Shown here: positions 1 through 8,706 of the stretch, piece by piece
Layout: each line of letters begins with the position of its first letter
How positions within the stretch are numbered: position 1 is the stretch's first letter
Assembly: GCF_003610495.1 (NCBI RefSeq)
Contig: NZ_RAPK01000013.1
Coordinates: forward strand, 24,762-88,761
From: Sinobaca qinghaiensis
GTDB taxonomy: Bacteria > Bacillota > Bacilli > Bacillales > Marinococcaceae
DNA length: 64,000 nucleotides
Direction of reading: 5' to 3'
Notes under the pieces: model-generated
The model's database searches: none
What the model saw: only the letters and a program-made list of their open reading frames with translations
Told to the model about the DNA's origin: nothing
Program-made: the position numbers and the translations under genes

Positions 1-854
1 GAACCATAGGTCTGTGCTTCCCTGCCGTTTATTTTTATAATCAGTTCGTCACGGTGGGGACCAACAAGAGAAATACCCCGCCTTATTTCGCGGTCCGAGG
101 CTTTTTCAAAAGCCCGGTGAAGAGAAGCAGCAATGGCTTTTTCATCCATTCCTTCCTCAACCTCTGCTGAAGAACTGTATTCAATATCAAGCTTCTCCAT
201 CTGCCGGCTGATCTGCCAGTGAATGTCCTGAGCCCAGTTACGCAGCATCTTTAAAAAAGAAAAACGCCTTCCGATAACTTTAGAGGCCGTTTGGACAAGC
301 TGATCAGTCAGCACCTGCAGCATCATATCCTGTTCTTTTGTAGCGGATGGGAAGATGTCTTTTAGCAGCTGATTTCTTTGTTTGAGTATTTTCTGATAGA
401 TACCAAGGTCATGAAGATAGACAGAGCTTATCTGGCCTATTTCCATGTCGAGAAAGCGCCTTCTCAGATTGGGACCGCCTTTTACAAGCGACAAATCTTC
501 GGGGGCGAACATAACAACGTTGCAGGAACCGATGTACTGGCTCAGTTTTTTCTGCTCGAGTCCGTTCACTTTTGCTTTTTTGCCTTTTTCTGACAAAATC
601 ATCTGCAGGGAGGCAGGGCCGTTCTTTTTGGTTACCTCCGCGCTGATCCTGGCAAAATCCTGATCCCACTGAATCAGCTCTTTGTCTTTGGATGTCCGGT
701 GTGACTTAGCAAAAGCCAGCACATGAATGGCTTCCATAAAATTTGTTTTACCCTGCGCATTTTCACCAAGTATAACATTTATCTCATTTTCCACCGGGAG
801 GGTAAGCTGATTGTAATTCCGATATTGCTTTAAAGAGATTTCGTTAATATACAA
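1..854 (-). CDS. recF: RecF recombination/repair ATPase (3' end outside window)
   Basis: RecF is a cytoplasmic SMC-like ATPase that helps load RecA at gaps and stalled forks. Translating the minus strand gives an N-terminus MYINEISLKQYRNY with a Walker A motif GENAQGKTN around residue 33, and the frame stays open to the window edge, so the C-terminal part is missing here. The start is taken as the TTG at 852-854, preceded by GAGGA about 9 bases upstream; an ATG does not fit the family N-terminus. It lies directly downstream of yaaA in the usual dnaA-dnaN-yaaA-recF order, so it is probably in the same operon. Confidence 0.93.
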   Translation of the reverse strand, partial: MYINEISLKQYRNYNQLTLPVENEINVILGENAQGKTNFMEAIHVLAFAKSHRTSKDKELIQWDQDFARISAEVTKKNGPASLQMILSEKGKKAKVNGLEQKKLSQYIGSCNVVMFAPEDLSLVKGGPNLRRRFLDMEIGQISSVYLHDLGIYQKILKQRNQLLKDIFPSATKEQDMMLQVLTDQLVQTASKVIGRRFSFLKMLRNWAQDIHWQISRQMEKLDIEYSSSAEVEEGMDEKAIAASLHRAFEKASDREIRRGISLVGPHRDELIIKINGREAQTYG

Positions 855-864
855 TCTCTTTTCC

Positions 865-1089
865 TCAGCTCGTACTGGAAGCTATTTCAAACACTCCAGC
901 GCCCTCAATTTCGATCACATCACCGGGATACAGCTTGCGCCCTCTCCGCTGGTCCTGCTCCTCGTTTACAAAGGCTTTATATTCCAGCAGAAAAATCTTA
1001 GCCATTCCGCCGGTATCAATAACTCCCGCTTCTTTTAAAAGCTGTCCCAGCGTTATATATTCTTTGCTTATTTCAATTGTATTTGTCAT
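865..1089 (-). CDS. yaaA: S4-domain RNA-binding protein YaaA
   Basis: This 74-residue protein is the S4-domain (RlbA-like) protein found between dnaN and recF in Bacillales. The S4-type fold is seen as ITLGQLLKEAGVIDTGGMAK followed by the RRGRKLYPGDVIEI segment. The family binds RNA and has been linked to 50S subunit assembly, but the exact target is not settled. The gene ends 11 bases before the proposed recF start, so the two are co-transcribed. Length and position match the family. Confidence 0.93.
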   Translation of the reverse strand: MTNTIEISKEYITLGQLLKEAGVIDTGGMAKIFLLEYKAFVNEEQDQRRGRKLYPGDVIEIEGAGVFEIASSTS

Positions 1090-1212
1090 ATACCGGGCCT
1101 CCTATGCCAGAAATGAAATGACATACTATATCATCTTACATTTTACTAAATTTCCCCTTATAAAGCCAATATGAAATCCACGCTTACATACTTGCTGCGG
1201 CGCTCTTTCATC

Positions 1213-1244
1213 AGAAAAGCCCCTGGCTTTTTCAACCCAGAGGC
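1213..1244 (-). terminator. Terminator after dnaN
   Basis: On the minus strand an 8-bp stem (1219-1226 with 1237-1244, one G-U pair) is followed by a short U run. It lies between dnaN and yaaA, so it may reduce read-through from dnaA-dnaN into yaaA-recF. Confidence 0.6.
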
Positions 1245-1253
1245 ATGTGTGTT

Positions 1254-2396
1254 TTAGTACGTTCTTACCGGTGAAAATAAATGCAGCATTTGATCATGAT
1301 CTGTCGGCTGGACAGTAAATGGACTCATTGCCCCGGTGAAGCGGATTTTAATTGTTTCACTGTCGATTACTTTCAGGGCATCCATAATGTTCTTGCCGTT
1401 AAAAGAAATACGGAGTTCTTCTCCCTCCATTGTATCACATGAAATCTTTTCTGTTACTTTTCCTACCTCTGCTGATACAGAGCTTACTTCTATTTCGCTG
1501 TTGTTCATTGTTTTTAGGTTGATGACGTTGTTTTTAGCTTCTCTTGAAAGAAGAAGCGCCCGCTCCAGCGAAGATAAAAGCTCTTTTGTACGGAGCACAA
1601 GTTCTGTTTTGGCATGATCGGGAATCATGTTTTTCGTAACCGGGTATTTGCCATCCAGAAGCCTGGAGAAAAAGAGCAGATTTTCAAACTTAAATAACAC
1701 CTGGCTTTCTGTGACAATAATATCCACCAGCTCTGTTGAATCTTCGAGTACTTTATTCAGCTCATTCAGACTCTTTCCGGGAATGACTACGTTTGATAAA
1801 GACATAGCTCCTGTTTTAGTTTCTACTGATGCTTTACGCATTGCCAGGCGGTGGCTGTCTGTTGCAGTACAGATTAATTCAGATTCCTCGCCTTCGAGGT
1901 TTACACCTGTCAACACGGGGCGTGTTTCCTGAGTGGACACGGCAAAAACGGTTTGTCGTACCATATCTTTAAGCAGATTCTGCGGCATTTGGAAATGATT
2001 ATCTTCATCAAGCTGCGGAAGTCTTGGATATTCTTCCGGATCTAGTCCATTAAGGTTAAAAACAACGCTTCCGGAACGAAGTGTTGTTGCGAATTGATCC
2101 TGAACGGCGACTTCGATTTCCTCTCCAGGCAGCTTTTTTACTATTTCAGCAAAAAAACGGGCCTGCAGCACAATACTGCCCTCTTCTTTTATCGTTACGT
2201 ATTCTTTTTCTCCATCACTAGCCGGTATGAACGTTTCAATCGAAATATCAGAATCGCTTCCTGTCAGTGTCACTCCATAATTGGTCGCTTCTATCTTGAT
2301 TCCTGTAAGAATTGGAATAGTTGTCCTGGAAGAGACGGCCTTGTTAACGTGCTGAACACTGTGAACGAAAGCATCCCGTTGAATAGTAAAATGCAT
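1254..2396 (-). CDS. dnaN: DNA polymerase III sliding clamp (beta)
   Basis: DnaN is the ring-shaped dimeric clamp that tethers PolC/DnaE to DNA and binds many replication and repair partners. The 380-residue length and N-terminus MHFTIQRDAFVHSVQHVNKAV are typical of Bacillus clamps, and the C-terminus (LHLFSPVRTY) matches the conserved MPVR-like end near the partner-binding pocket. It follows dnaA on the minus strand, separated by a 144-bp spacer that carries the unwinding element of oriC. Confidence 0.98.
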   Translation of the reverse strand: MHFTIQRDAFVHSVQHVNKAVSSRTTIPILTGIKIEATNYGVTLTGSDSDISIETFIPASDGEKEYVTIKEEGSIVLQARFFAEIVKKLPGEEIEVAVQDQFATTLRSGSVVFNLNGLDPEEYPRLPQLDEDNHFQMPQNLLKDMVRQTVFAVSTQETRPVLTGVNLEGEESELICTATDSHRLAMRKASVETKTGAMSLSNVVIPGKSLNELNKVLEDSTELVDIIVTESQVLFKFENLLFFSRLLDGKYPVTKNMIPDHAKTELVLRTKELLSSLERALLLSREAKNNVINLKTMNNSEIEVSSVSAEVGKVTEKISCDTMEGEELRISFNGKNIMDALKVIDSETIKIRFTGAMSPFTVQPTDHDQMLHLFSPVRTY

Positions 2397-2408
2397 AGGT
2401 AGACTCCT

Positions 2409-2540
2409 TTATTATATATTTTAATAATTTATAGTCGTAGTAGTAGGGGCTGTTAATAGTGTGGATAAGTCAAGCAACCCCAATAGTGCCGTAGTTATCC
2501 ACATGTGGATGGAATGTTGATAACTAAAATGTTATCCTCA
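2409..2540. other. oriC unwinding region: DnaA boxes, G-tract, DnaA-trios, AT-rich DUE
   Basis: The dnaA-dnaN spacer shows the complete bacterial unwinding layout. Perfect DnaA boxes lie at 2460-2468 (TGTGGATAA) and 2495-2503 (TTATCCACA), with near-matches at 2504-2512 and 2532-2540. Next to them, toward dnaN, are a G-tract (2446-2449) and trinucleotides TAG-TCG-TAG-TAG-TAG at 2432-2446. Read 3' to 5' away from the boxes these are GAT-type DnaA-trios. An A+T-only stretch (2409-2433 apart from one C) follows. This corresponds to the downstream part of the Bacillus bipartite origin where strand opening starts. Confidence 0.88.
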
Positions 2541-3893
2541 TCATGCCTTTAGTTGTTCCATAAGCTCTTTCAGCTGTTTTTGAAAATCGCTGTCCGAATG
2601 AACGAGTTTTGAGATTTTTTCATGGGCGTGAATAACCGTTGTATGGTCGCGCCCTCCAAACTCCTCTCCAATTTTAGGAAGAGAAAACTCTGTCATTTCC
2701 CGGGACAGATACATTGCAATCTGCCTTGGAAAAGCAATAACCTTTGTGCGTTTTTTTGCTTTCAGTTCCTGCGGCTGCAGACTGTACTGGCTGGCCACGA
2801 GCCTTTGAATATCATCAATCGTTACTTTCTTTGGCTTGCTGTTTGGAATAATATCCTTGAGGGCTTCAGCTGCCAGATCGGCATTCATGTCCTGATTGAT
2901 TAAGGAAGAATAGGCGACAACTCGTATCAAAGCGCCTTCGAGCTCCCGGATGTTTGTATCTATTTGATTGGCAATATAAAGCATAACTTCGTTTGGTATA
3001 TCCAGTTTTTCAGCTTTCGCTTTCTTGCGGAGGATAGCGATTCTTGTTTCCAGATCAGGAGGTGTAATATCGGTAATTAATCCCCATTCGAACCTGGAAC
3101 GCAGCCGGTCCTCAAGCGTTGGTATTTCTTTTGGCGGGCGGTCACTGGAAATAACAATTTGTTTGGACTCTTCATGAAGTGCGTTAAACGTATGGAAAAA
3201 CTCTTCCTGCGTCTGTTCTTTGCCGGCTAAAAATTGAATATCATCTATTAACAGCACATCAACATTCCTGTATTTGTTTCGGAAGTTCACTGTTTTATTG
3301 TCCCGGATAGAGTTAATAAATTCATTGGTGAATTTCTCGGAAGATAAATATACAACTCTGGCATTTGGATTATGGTCGATAACATAATGTCCGATCGCGT
3401 GCATCAGGTGGGTTTTGCCAAGGCCGACTCCCCCATAAATGAAGAGCGGATTGTATGCTTTTGCCGGGGCTTCGGCTACTGCAAGGGAAGCCGCATGGGC
3501 AAAACGATTTCCCGATCCGATAACAAATGTGTCAAAAGAATACTTATCGTTAAGCATGCTTTTAGGCACATTTTCGGAACTGTCGTCTTTTTCTCTTTTA
3601 GCATTCGGTGCAGCTGGAACCGTGAAATCATCCGCATGTTCAGCTTCTGGGATGATAAATTTCACATCCAGCTCTGAACCGGTGAGATCGTTTAACGTAT
3701 CTGATATTAAAGAGGAATAGCGGTTTTCCAGCCAGTCGCGGGCAAATTCATTCGGCGCAGTAACAACGATAGTATCATCATATAATTCGGAAGCCCTGGT
3801 AGCCTTCAGCCACGTTTCATAACTGGGTTTGCTGACCTTTTCCTTCATAATTTCAAGCGTTTGGTTCCATAAATCATTAATATTTTCCAGCAC
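2541..3893 (-). CDS. dnaA: Chromosomal replication initiator DnaA
   Basis: DnaA binds the origin, opens it and recruits the helicase loader. The 450-residue protein has domain I at the N-terminus, an AAA+ domain with Walker [10 protein letters not shown] (about residues 154-162) and Walker B LLIDDIQF, and domain IV with the box-recognition signature [11 protein letters not shown] near residue 415. It is flanked by DnaA boxes on both sides, allowing autoregulation. A GGAGGG ribosome site precedes the start. A terminator-like hairpin lies in the leader (see separate entry). Confidence 0.98.
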   Translation of the reverse strand: MLENINDLWNQTLEIMKEKVSKPSYETWLKATRASELYDDTIVVTAPNEFARDWLENRYSSLISDTLNDLTGSELDVKFIIPEAEHADDFTVPAAPNAKREKDDSSENVPKSMLNDKYSFDTFVIGSGNRFAHAASLAVAEAPAKAYNPLFIYGGVGLGKTHLMHAIGHYVIDHNPNARVVYLSSEKFTNEFINSIRDNKTVNFRNKYRNVDVLLIDDIQFLAGKEQTQEEFFHTFNALHEESKQIVISSDRPPKEIPTLEDRLRSRFEWGLITDITPPDLETRIAILRKKAKAEKLDIPNEVMLYIANQIDTNIRELEGALIRVVAYSSLINQDMNADLAAEALKDIIPNSKPKKVTIDDIQRLVASQYSLQPQELKAKKRTKVIAFPRQIAMYLSREMTEFSLPKIGEEFGGRDHTTVIHAHEKISKLVHSDSDFQKQLKELMEQLKA

Positions 3894-3946
3894 TCTCTAA
3901 CCCTCCTTTTCTATTTCTTTATTGCTTTATTTATTACATAAGCGGA

Positions 3947-3973
3947 TAAAAAAAACTCGGTTCACCACCGAGT
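3947..3973 (-). terminator. Terminator-like hairpin in the dnaA leader
   Basis: On the minus strand a 6-bp GC-rich stem (3955-3960 pairs with 3968-3973, 7-base loop) is followed by eight U residues, about 55 bases before the dnaA start codon. It could terminate stray transcription coming out of oriC or act as an attenuator in the dnaA leader; the sequence alone does not decide. Confidence 0.55.
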
Positions 3974-4114
3974 CTGGTGTATCCATCTATTTTTTTAACA
4001 TGCCGGTCCCATAGTACACGGTAAAACTATTCATTGCTACCGATAAAAATAAAATAGCAGTTAAACCTATGTATAAGGAAAAATATTCGTATACTTTTTA
4101 AAAAGGAACTCTTG

Positions 4115-4440
4115 ATAACAAGTGGATAACATTTAGTATAGTACATAATCGTCTTATCCACATGAGTCTTTTTTATGTGGAAAAACTATTCAGAGGCTGT
4201 GGAAAGTTATGCACAAAGTTATCAACAGGTGTGGATAAGTATTTTATTTCACAAAGTTATCCAGAGGAAAACATAACTATCATATCAAAAATAAAAAGCG
4301 AAAACAACGGACTTTTTTATAGTTATCCACATAATCAATACCTTGTGGGAAACATTTGTCCACACTACTATATTGTGTGTATATCCTGTATATAAAATGA
4401 CGAAATGGGAAAAATGATGTCCGAAAGTTATCCACACTAG
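4115..4440. other. oriC upstream DnaA-box cluster
   Basis: Perfect TTATCCACA boxes occur at 4154-4162, 4230-4238 (reverse), 4323-4331 and 4428-4436. Further sites are TTATGCACA at 4207-4215 and one-mismatch forms at 4121-4129 (reverse), 4219-4227, 4257-4265 and 4356-4364. The array sits between dnaA and rpmH, as in Bacillus subtilis, and forms the upstream half of the bipartite origin and probably the autoregulatory region of dnaA. No gene is supported in 3894-4677; an ORF at 4162-4395 merely reads through the boxes. Confidence 0.93.
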
Positions 4441-4500
4441 TATGTAATCTCGATTCTTTGTTTTATTTTTCTGCTCTGCTACGGCATCAAAAGATTGCTA

Positions 4501-4530
4501 TTGACAGATGCCCCCCTTTCTCTATATAAT
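4501..4530 (+). promoter_or_regulatory. Consensus sigma-A promoter of rpmH
   Basis: TTGACA at 4501-4506 and TATAAT at 4525-4530, spaced by 18 bases, are perfect -35 and -10 hexamers. They lie about 150 bases upstream of rpmH and point away from dnaA, consistent with very strong transcription of a ribosomal protein gene. Confidence 0.85.
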
Positions 4531-4677
4531 TTTACGGGAATGTGCAAGAGGTTATATTTCAGTAAAGTACCCTTTCGGCTTAATCAATCAAATTGATTCT
4601 TTGAGAATATAAAGGCTGGGATATAGAAGAATTACCGCACAGTAGAACGATAAATTACTCACCAGGAGGTGCTAAGA

Positions 4678-4815
4678 ATGGGAAAACCAACGTTTAATCC
4701 TAATAATCGCAAGCGCAAAAAGAATCATGGCTTCCGTACAAGAATGAGTACAAAAAACGGCCGTCACATCATTAGAAACCGCCGTCGTAAAGGAAGAAAA
4801 GTACTATCTGCCTAA
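4678..4815 (+). CDS. rpmH: 50S ribosomal protein L34
   Basis: A 45-residue, extremely basic protein containing the L34 signature [20 protein letters not shown] and the C-terminus [12 protein letters not shown]34 is a late-assembling protein of the large subunit. The start ATG is preceded by the strong site AGGAGGTG. The gene stands at the left end of the rpmH-rnpA-yidC-jag block, transcribed divergently from dnaA. Its N-terminus ([10 protein letters not shown]) is one residue longer than in B. subtilis. Confidence 0.97.
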   Translation: MGKPTFNPNNRKRKKNHGFRTRMSTKNGRHIIRNRRRKGRKVLSA

Positions 4816-4847
4816 GGCCACTGATATTGACAGTGGTCTTTTTTTAC
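4816..4847 (+). terminator. Terminator after rpmH
   Basis: The stem CCACTG/CAGTGG (4818-4823 and 4831-4836) is followed by a run of T broken by one C. It probably lets only part of rpmH transcription continue into rnpA. Confidence 0.75.
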
Positions 4848-5000
4848 TTTTCCTCGCAGAGCGGTCTCTGCATGCAGCGGCTTAAATAAGCTGCAGGGAT
4901 GCTGTGCTGCTCTGTGAGGGCTTGTTTCTAAAGCAGCAAGACAGCTTGCTGTTAATTAAGCATATGGTCTGTTGAAGGCCCTGGCGGAGGTGCCGCTGTT

Positions 5001-5342
5001 TTGAAAAAAATGCACAAATTAAAAAAGAATCATGAATTCAGCATGGTGTTTGACAAAGGATCCTCTTATGCAAACCGTCAGTTCGTCCTCTACGTCCTTA
5101 AAAAGCCTGCCCAGTCTGAATACCGCGTGGGCGTAACCGTCAGTCGTAAGCTTGGCAATGCGGTTACTAGAAATAGAATGAAGCGCCTTTTAAGAGAAGT
5201 ATTGAAAGAACTGGATGATTTTCTTGATCCAAAAAAAGATTATGTTATTATCGCTCGTAAGCCGGCTTTAGAAATGGAATATGAAGAATTGAAGAAAAGC
5301 TTTAAACATGTTTTGCGAAAAAGCGGCAGCCGTTCTTTCTAA
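5001..5342 (+). CDS. rnpA: Ribonuclease P protein component
   Basis: RnpA is the protein subunit of RNase P, which removes tRNA 5' leaders together with the catalytic RNA. The 113-residue protein carries the family RNR motif region RVGVTVSRKLGNAVTRNRMKR near residues 42-62. The start is a TTG at 5001 with GGAGG 10 bases upstream; an ATG at 5010 would remove three residues. It lies 185 bases after rpmH, whose terminator probably balances expression. Confidence 0.96.
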   Translation: MKKMHKLKKNHEFSMVFDKGSSYANRQFVLYVLKKPAQSEYRVGVTVSRKLGNAVTRNRMKRLLREVLKELDDFLDPKKDYVIIARKPALEMEYEELKKSFKHVLRKSGSRSF

Positions 5343-5604
5343 AACAGCAGCCAGGCTTTTCTTTCTTTATCTTTTTATATTCGCTAAAATGGTTAAGGGC
5401 TCTTTTTTTTGAAAAAAGCGAACGCTTACTTTTATATTTCAATATTTTACCATTATAATTGTATATATTTAGCAATAAGACAAACCATACATACAAACTT
5501 TTAATTTAATGGATTTTTTTGTAAATTTAATCATTCCTTTTTCTTAAATAAGCCCGATAGTTTCACACTATATGAAGATTGTTTTTATCAAGGAGGAAGC
5601 GGTT

Positions 5605-6411
5605 GTGCGAAAGAAGTTAGGATTAGTAGCAATGCTGGTTGCTTTAATGACCGTCATGGCGGGTTGTTTTGACGTAAATCAGCCGATTAATGCAGACAGT
5701 GAAGGTATTTGGAATTCGTATTTTGTTTATCCATTATCATGGTTAATTATTTATATTGCAGAAACACTGGGAGAAAGCTACGGCATGTCAATTATCGTTG
5801 TAACGATTATGCTCCGTATTCTGATTCTTCCTTTAATGATCAAGCAGACAAGAAGCGCCAAAGCGATGCAGGAAGTTCAGCCTGAGCTTGTGAAGCTGAG
5901 AGAAAAATATTCTGCGAAAGACCAAAAAACACAGCAGGAACTGCAGCAGGCAACAATGAAATTGTTCCAATCAAAAGGGATCAATCCACTGGCCGGTTGT
6001 CTTCCAATCTTTATTCAAATGCCTATTCTTATTGCTTTCTATCACGCGATAATGCGTACAAGAGAGATTGGAACGCATGAATTCCTATGGTTCCAGCTTG
6101 GACAGCCCGATTATATACTTCCGATCATTGCAGGGGTTACAACATTTATCCAACAAAAGATGATGATGGTCTCAGACAACCCTCAGATGAAAATGCTTAT
6201 GTACATGATGCCATTTATGATTGGCGGATTTGCCTTTTTCTTCCCATCCGCACTGGCTCTTTATTGGGTGATTGGTAACCTGTTTATGATTATTCAGACT
6301 TATTTCATTACAGGTCCGGGTGCAAGAAACAGGCGTGATGCAAAAACAGCAGATGGTGTCAGCGAAGACGGCTCGAAACAACCGAAAGCTGGAGGAGTGA
6401 AGAAGAAGTGA
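5605..6411 (+). CDS. yidC: Membrane protein insertase YidC/SpoIIIJ (lipoprotein)
   Basis: YidC inserts membrane proteins with or without SecYEG; the SpoIIIJ form is also needed for forespore development. The GTG at 5605 is chosen as start because AAGGAGG lies 8 bases before it, and it gives a signal peptide ending in the lipobox MAGC (Cys about residue 20). The remaining sequence has the five-helix YidC core, with the conserved Arg in the first core helix ([17 protein letters not shown]). The C-terminal tail is short and basic. The stop overlaps the jag start by one base or more, so translation is coupled. Confidence 0.95.
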   Translation: MRKKLGLVAMLVALMTVMAGCFDVNQPINADSEGIWNSYFVYPLSWLIIYIAETLGESYGMSIIVVTIMLRILILPLMIKQTRSAKAMQEVQPELVKLREKYSAKDQKTQQELQQATMKLFQSKGINPLAGCLPIFIQMPILIAFYHAIMRTREIGTHEFLWFQLGQPDYILPIIAGVTTFIQQKMMMVSDNPQMKMLMYMMPFMIGGFAFFFPSALALYWVIGNLFMIIQTYFITGPGARNRRDAKTADGVSEDGSKQPKAGGVKKK

Positions 6412-7031
6412 AAACAGTAACAGTATCCGGAAAAACAATAGAAGAAGCGAAAGCTAATGCGCTATTGGAATTGAGTATAGAGGAAGACCAGCTTGAGTAT
6501 GAGCTGGTGCAGGTTCCGGTAAAAGGTTTTCTCGGTCTATTCAAAGGAAAACCTGCTATTATTGAAGCTAAAGTTAAACAGGATCCGACAAAAGAGGCAG
6601 CTGCGTTTCTTACACAGGTCTTAAAGGAAATGGGTACTAAAGCTGAAATAGAGATTACAGAAAAGAAAAAAGAAGTTCTTTTTGATATTCAAGGCGAAGA
6701 CCTCGGTGTTTTGATTGGAAAGCGCGGAAAAACGCTTGATTCACTTGAATATCTGGTGAATTTAGCTGCGAACCGCTATTCAGATAAGTATTCGCATATT
6801 ACACTGGATGCTGAAAATTACCGGGAAAGACGTCGGGAGGCACTTCAACAGCTGGCAGCAAGACTTGCTGATAAGGCAAGGAAAACGAAACGGAAAGTAG
6901 TTTTGGAGCCCATGAGTTCCAGAGAACGAAAAATTATTCATGCAGCGCTTCAAAATGAAAAAGATATCGAAACAGCTTCTGAGGGAAAAGAACCTCACCG
7001 CTATGTAGCTATTTTCCTTTCCAAAAAATAA
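6408..7031 (+). CDS. jag: RNA-binding protein Jag (KhpB/EloR)
   Basis: A 207-residue protein with the three Jag parts in order: Jag_N (residues 1-52, [19 protein letters not shown]), a KH domain with the GxxG loop in [17 protein letters not shown] (about 104-120), and a C-terminal R3H domain ending [12 protein letters not shown]. The family binds RNA with KhpA and influences cell elongation. The GTG start overlaps the yidC stop. A terminator follows. Confidence 0.95.
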   Translation: MKTVTVSGKTIEEAKANALLELSIEEDQLEYELVQVPVKGFLGLFKGKPAIIEAKVKQDPTKEAAAFLTQVLKEMGTKAEIEITEKKKEVLFDIQGEDLGVLIGKRGKTLDSLEYLVNLAANRYSDKYSHITLDAENYRERRREALQQLAARLADKARKTKRKVVLEPMSSRERKIIHAALQNEKDIETASEGKEPHRYVAIFLSKK

Positions 7032-7071
7032 AACCGCTTTTCTTTATACTCAATACGGATATTATTACGAC

Positions 7072-7104
7072 AAGCCATTCCTGATATCGGGGATGGCTTT
7101 TTTT
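7072..7104 (+). terminator. Terminator after jag
   Basis: An imperfect stem AAGCCAT...ATGGCTT followed by seven T. It ends the rnpA-yidC-jag unit. Confidence 0.8.
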
Positions 7105-7140
7105 GTGAATAAAATAGGTGGGATGAAAAAAGAAGGAAGG

Positions 7141-7158
7141 TTATCCACATGTGGATAA
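7141..7158. promoter_or_regulatory. Inverted pair of perfect DnaA boxes (jag-mnmE spacer)
   Basis: TTATCCACATGTGGATAA is a perfect 18-bp palindrome made of two abutting consensus DnaA boxes. It lies between the jag terminator and mnmE, about 2.7 kb from oriC. The jag-mnmE (thdF) spacer is recalled as one of the DnaA-bound regions outside oriC in B. subtilis. Confidence 0.85.
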
Positions 7159-7268
7159 TCAATGCTTTCCGAAAACTCATTCCTATGCTATTCTATTTAG
7201 TTAGGAATACAAAACCAAATGAAATAATGTAAGCAAACTATTATTCATTCTGAGGAGCGGGAGTTAGA

Positions 7269-8645
7269 ATGGAATTTGATACAATAGCCGCAATTTCCAC
7301 TCCGGTCGGCGAAGGCGCAATTGCCATCGTACGATTGAGCGGGGAGCAGGCTTTTTCTATTGCTGATACACTGTATAAAGGAAAGAAACGGGTGCAGGAG
7401 GCAGACTCCCACACTATTCAATACGGCCATATCGTAGACCCGGAAACAGCCGAAACGGTAGAAGAGGTTATGGTGTCAGTCCTTCAGGCGCCCCGGACAT
7501 TTACGAGAGAAGATATTATAGAAATAAACTGCCACGGCGGTCTGGTTTCCGTTAATCGGGTTCTTGATCTCGTACTGAGCGCGGGTGCGAGGCTTGCTGA
7601 ACCGGGAGAATTTACGAAACGCGCCTTTCTTAATGGCAGAATCGATCTCTCTCAGGCAGAAGGCGTAATGGATCTGATCCGTGCTAAGACGGATAAAGCC
7701 ATGCATGCAGCTGTAAAACAGGTGGAAGGCAGGTTTTCGGAACGGGTCAGGCGCCTGCGCCGGGAGCTGCTCGAAACGGTAGCCCATGTAGAAGTAAATA
7801 TTGATTACCCTGAGTTTGATGCGGAATCGGTTACTCTTGATAATTTAAAAAGACACACTTCCCACGTGAGGGACGAAGTAAAGCAGCTGTTGTCTACGGC
7901 CAAGCAGGGAAAAATTCTTCGTGAAGGACTGGGAACAGCTATAATCGGCCGCCCGAATGTAGGAAAATCGTCTTTAATGAACAGCCTGATTCATGAGAAT
8001 AGAGCAATTGTTACAGACATTCCAGGCACGACCCGGGATGTATTGGAAGAATACGTTAATATACGTGGTGTACCACTGCGTCTCATTGATACAGCAGGTA
8101 TCCGGGATACAGAAGACATCGTAGAAAAAATAGGCGTGGAACGCTCCAGAAAGGCACTGCAGGAAGCAGAACTCATTCTGCTTGTACTCAACAGCGCAGA
8201 AGCACTTTCTGTAGAAGATGAGGCATTATTTAAGGCTATACACGGGCTGAATGCGGTGATTCTGTTAAACAAAACGGATCTGGATAAAAAGATAGATGAA
8301 GACCGGGTACGGGAGCTTGCTTCCGGCCGTCCTGTTATTGCGGCATCCTTATTGAAAGATGAAGGCATTGATGAACTGGAACAGGCGGTATCGAGTCTCT
8401 TTTTTGAAGAAGGCATTGAAGGATCGGATTTAAGCTATATTTCCAACGCGAGGCACGTCGGTCTCCTGAATCAAACGAGGCAGACGCTTGAAGATGCTTT
8501 GGAAGCAGTGGAAATGGGCGTACCTGTTGACATGATTCAAATTGATATTACGAGAGCCTGGGAAATGCTAGGTGAAATCATCGGTGAAAACGTCCATGAT
8601 GGACTTATTGACCAGCTGTTTTCCCAATTCTGTTTAGGGAAATAA
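7269..8645 (+). CDS. mnmE: tRNA uridine-34 modification GTPase MnmE
   Basis: MnmE works with MnmG to place the (carboxymethyl)aminomethyl group on wobble U34. The 458-residue protein has the tetrahydrofolate-binding N-terminal domain, a G domain inserted in a helical domain with P-loop GRPNVGKSS (about 227-235) and G3 DTAGI, and the C-terminal motif CLGK with the conserved Cys. The start ATG follows GAGGAGCGGGAG. mnmG follows after 61 bases, so the two partners are co-transcribed. Confidence 0.98.
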   Translation: MEFDTIAAISTPVGEGAIAIVRLSGEQAFSIADTLYKGKKRVQEADSHTIQYGHIVDPETAETVEEVMVSVLQAPRTFTREDIIEINCHGGLVSVNRVLDLVLSAGARLAEPGEFTKRAFLNGRIDLSQAEGVMDLIRAKTDKAMHAAVKQVEGRFSERVRRLRRELLETVAHVEVNIDYPEFDAESVTLDNLKRHTSHVRDEVKQLLSTAKQGKILREGLGTAIIGRPNVGKSSLMNSLIHENRAIVTDIPGTTRDVLEEYVNIRGVPLRLIDTAGIRDTEDIVEKIGVERSRKALQEAELILLVLNSAEALSVEDEALFKAIHGLNAVILLNKTDLDKKIDEDRVRELASGRPVIAASLLKDEGIDELEQAVSSLFFEEGIEGSDLSYISNARHVGLLNQTRQTLEDALEAVEMGVPVDMIQIDITRAWEMLGEIIGENVHDGLIDQLFSQFCLGK

Positions 8646-8706
8646 ATCTAATATATAAAATAAATTACTTTTTTACCATATTTAACCATTATAAGGAGGC
8701 ACATGA

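Noticed and set aside
4162..4395. 77-residue open frame within oriC
   Set aside because: It simply translates DnaA boxes and AT-rich DNA, has no family similarity and no convincing ribosome site.
7991..8416. 141-residue minus-strand frame inside mnmE
   Set aside because: Ser-rich shadow of the mnmE coding sequence on the opposite strand.
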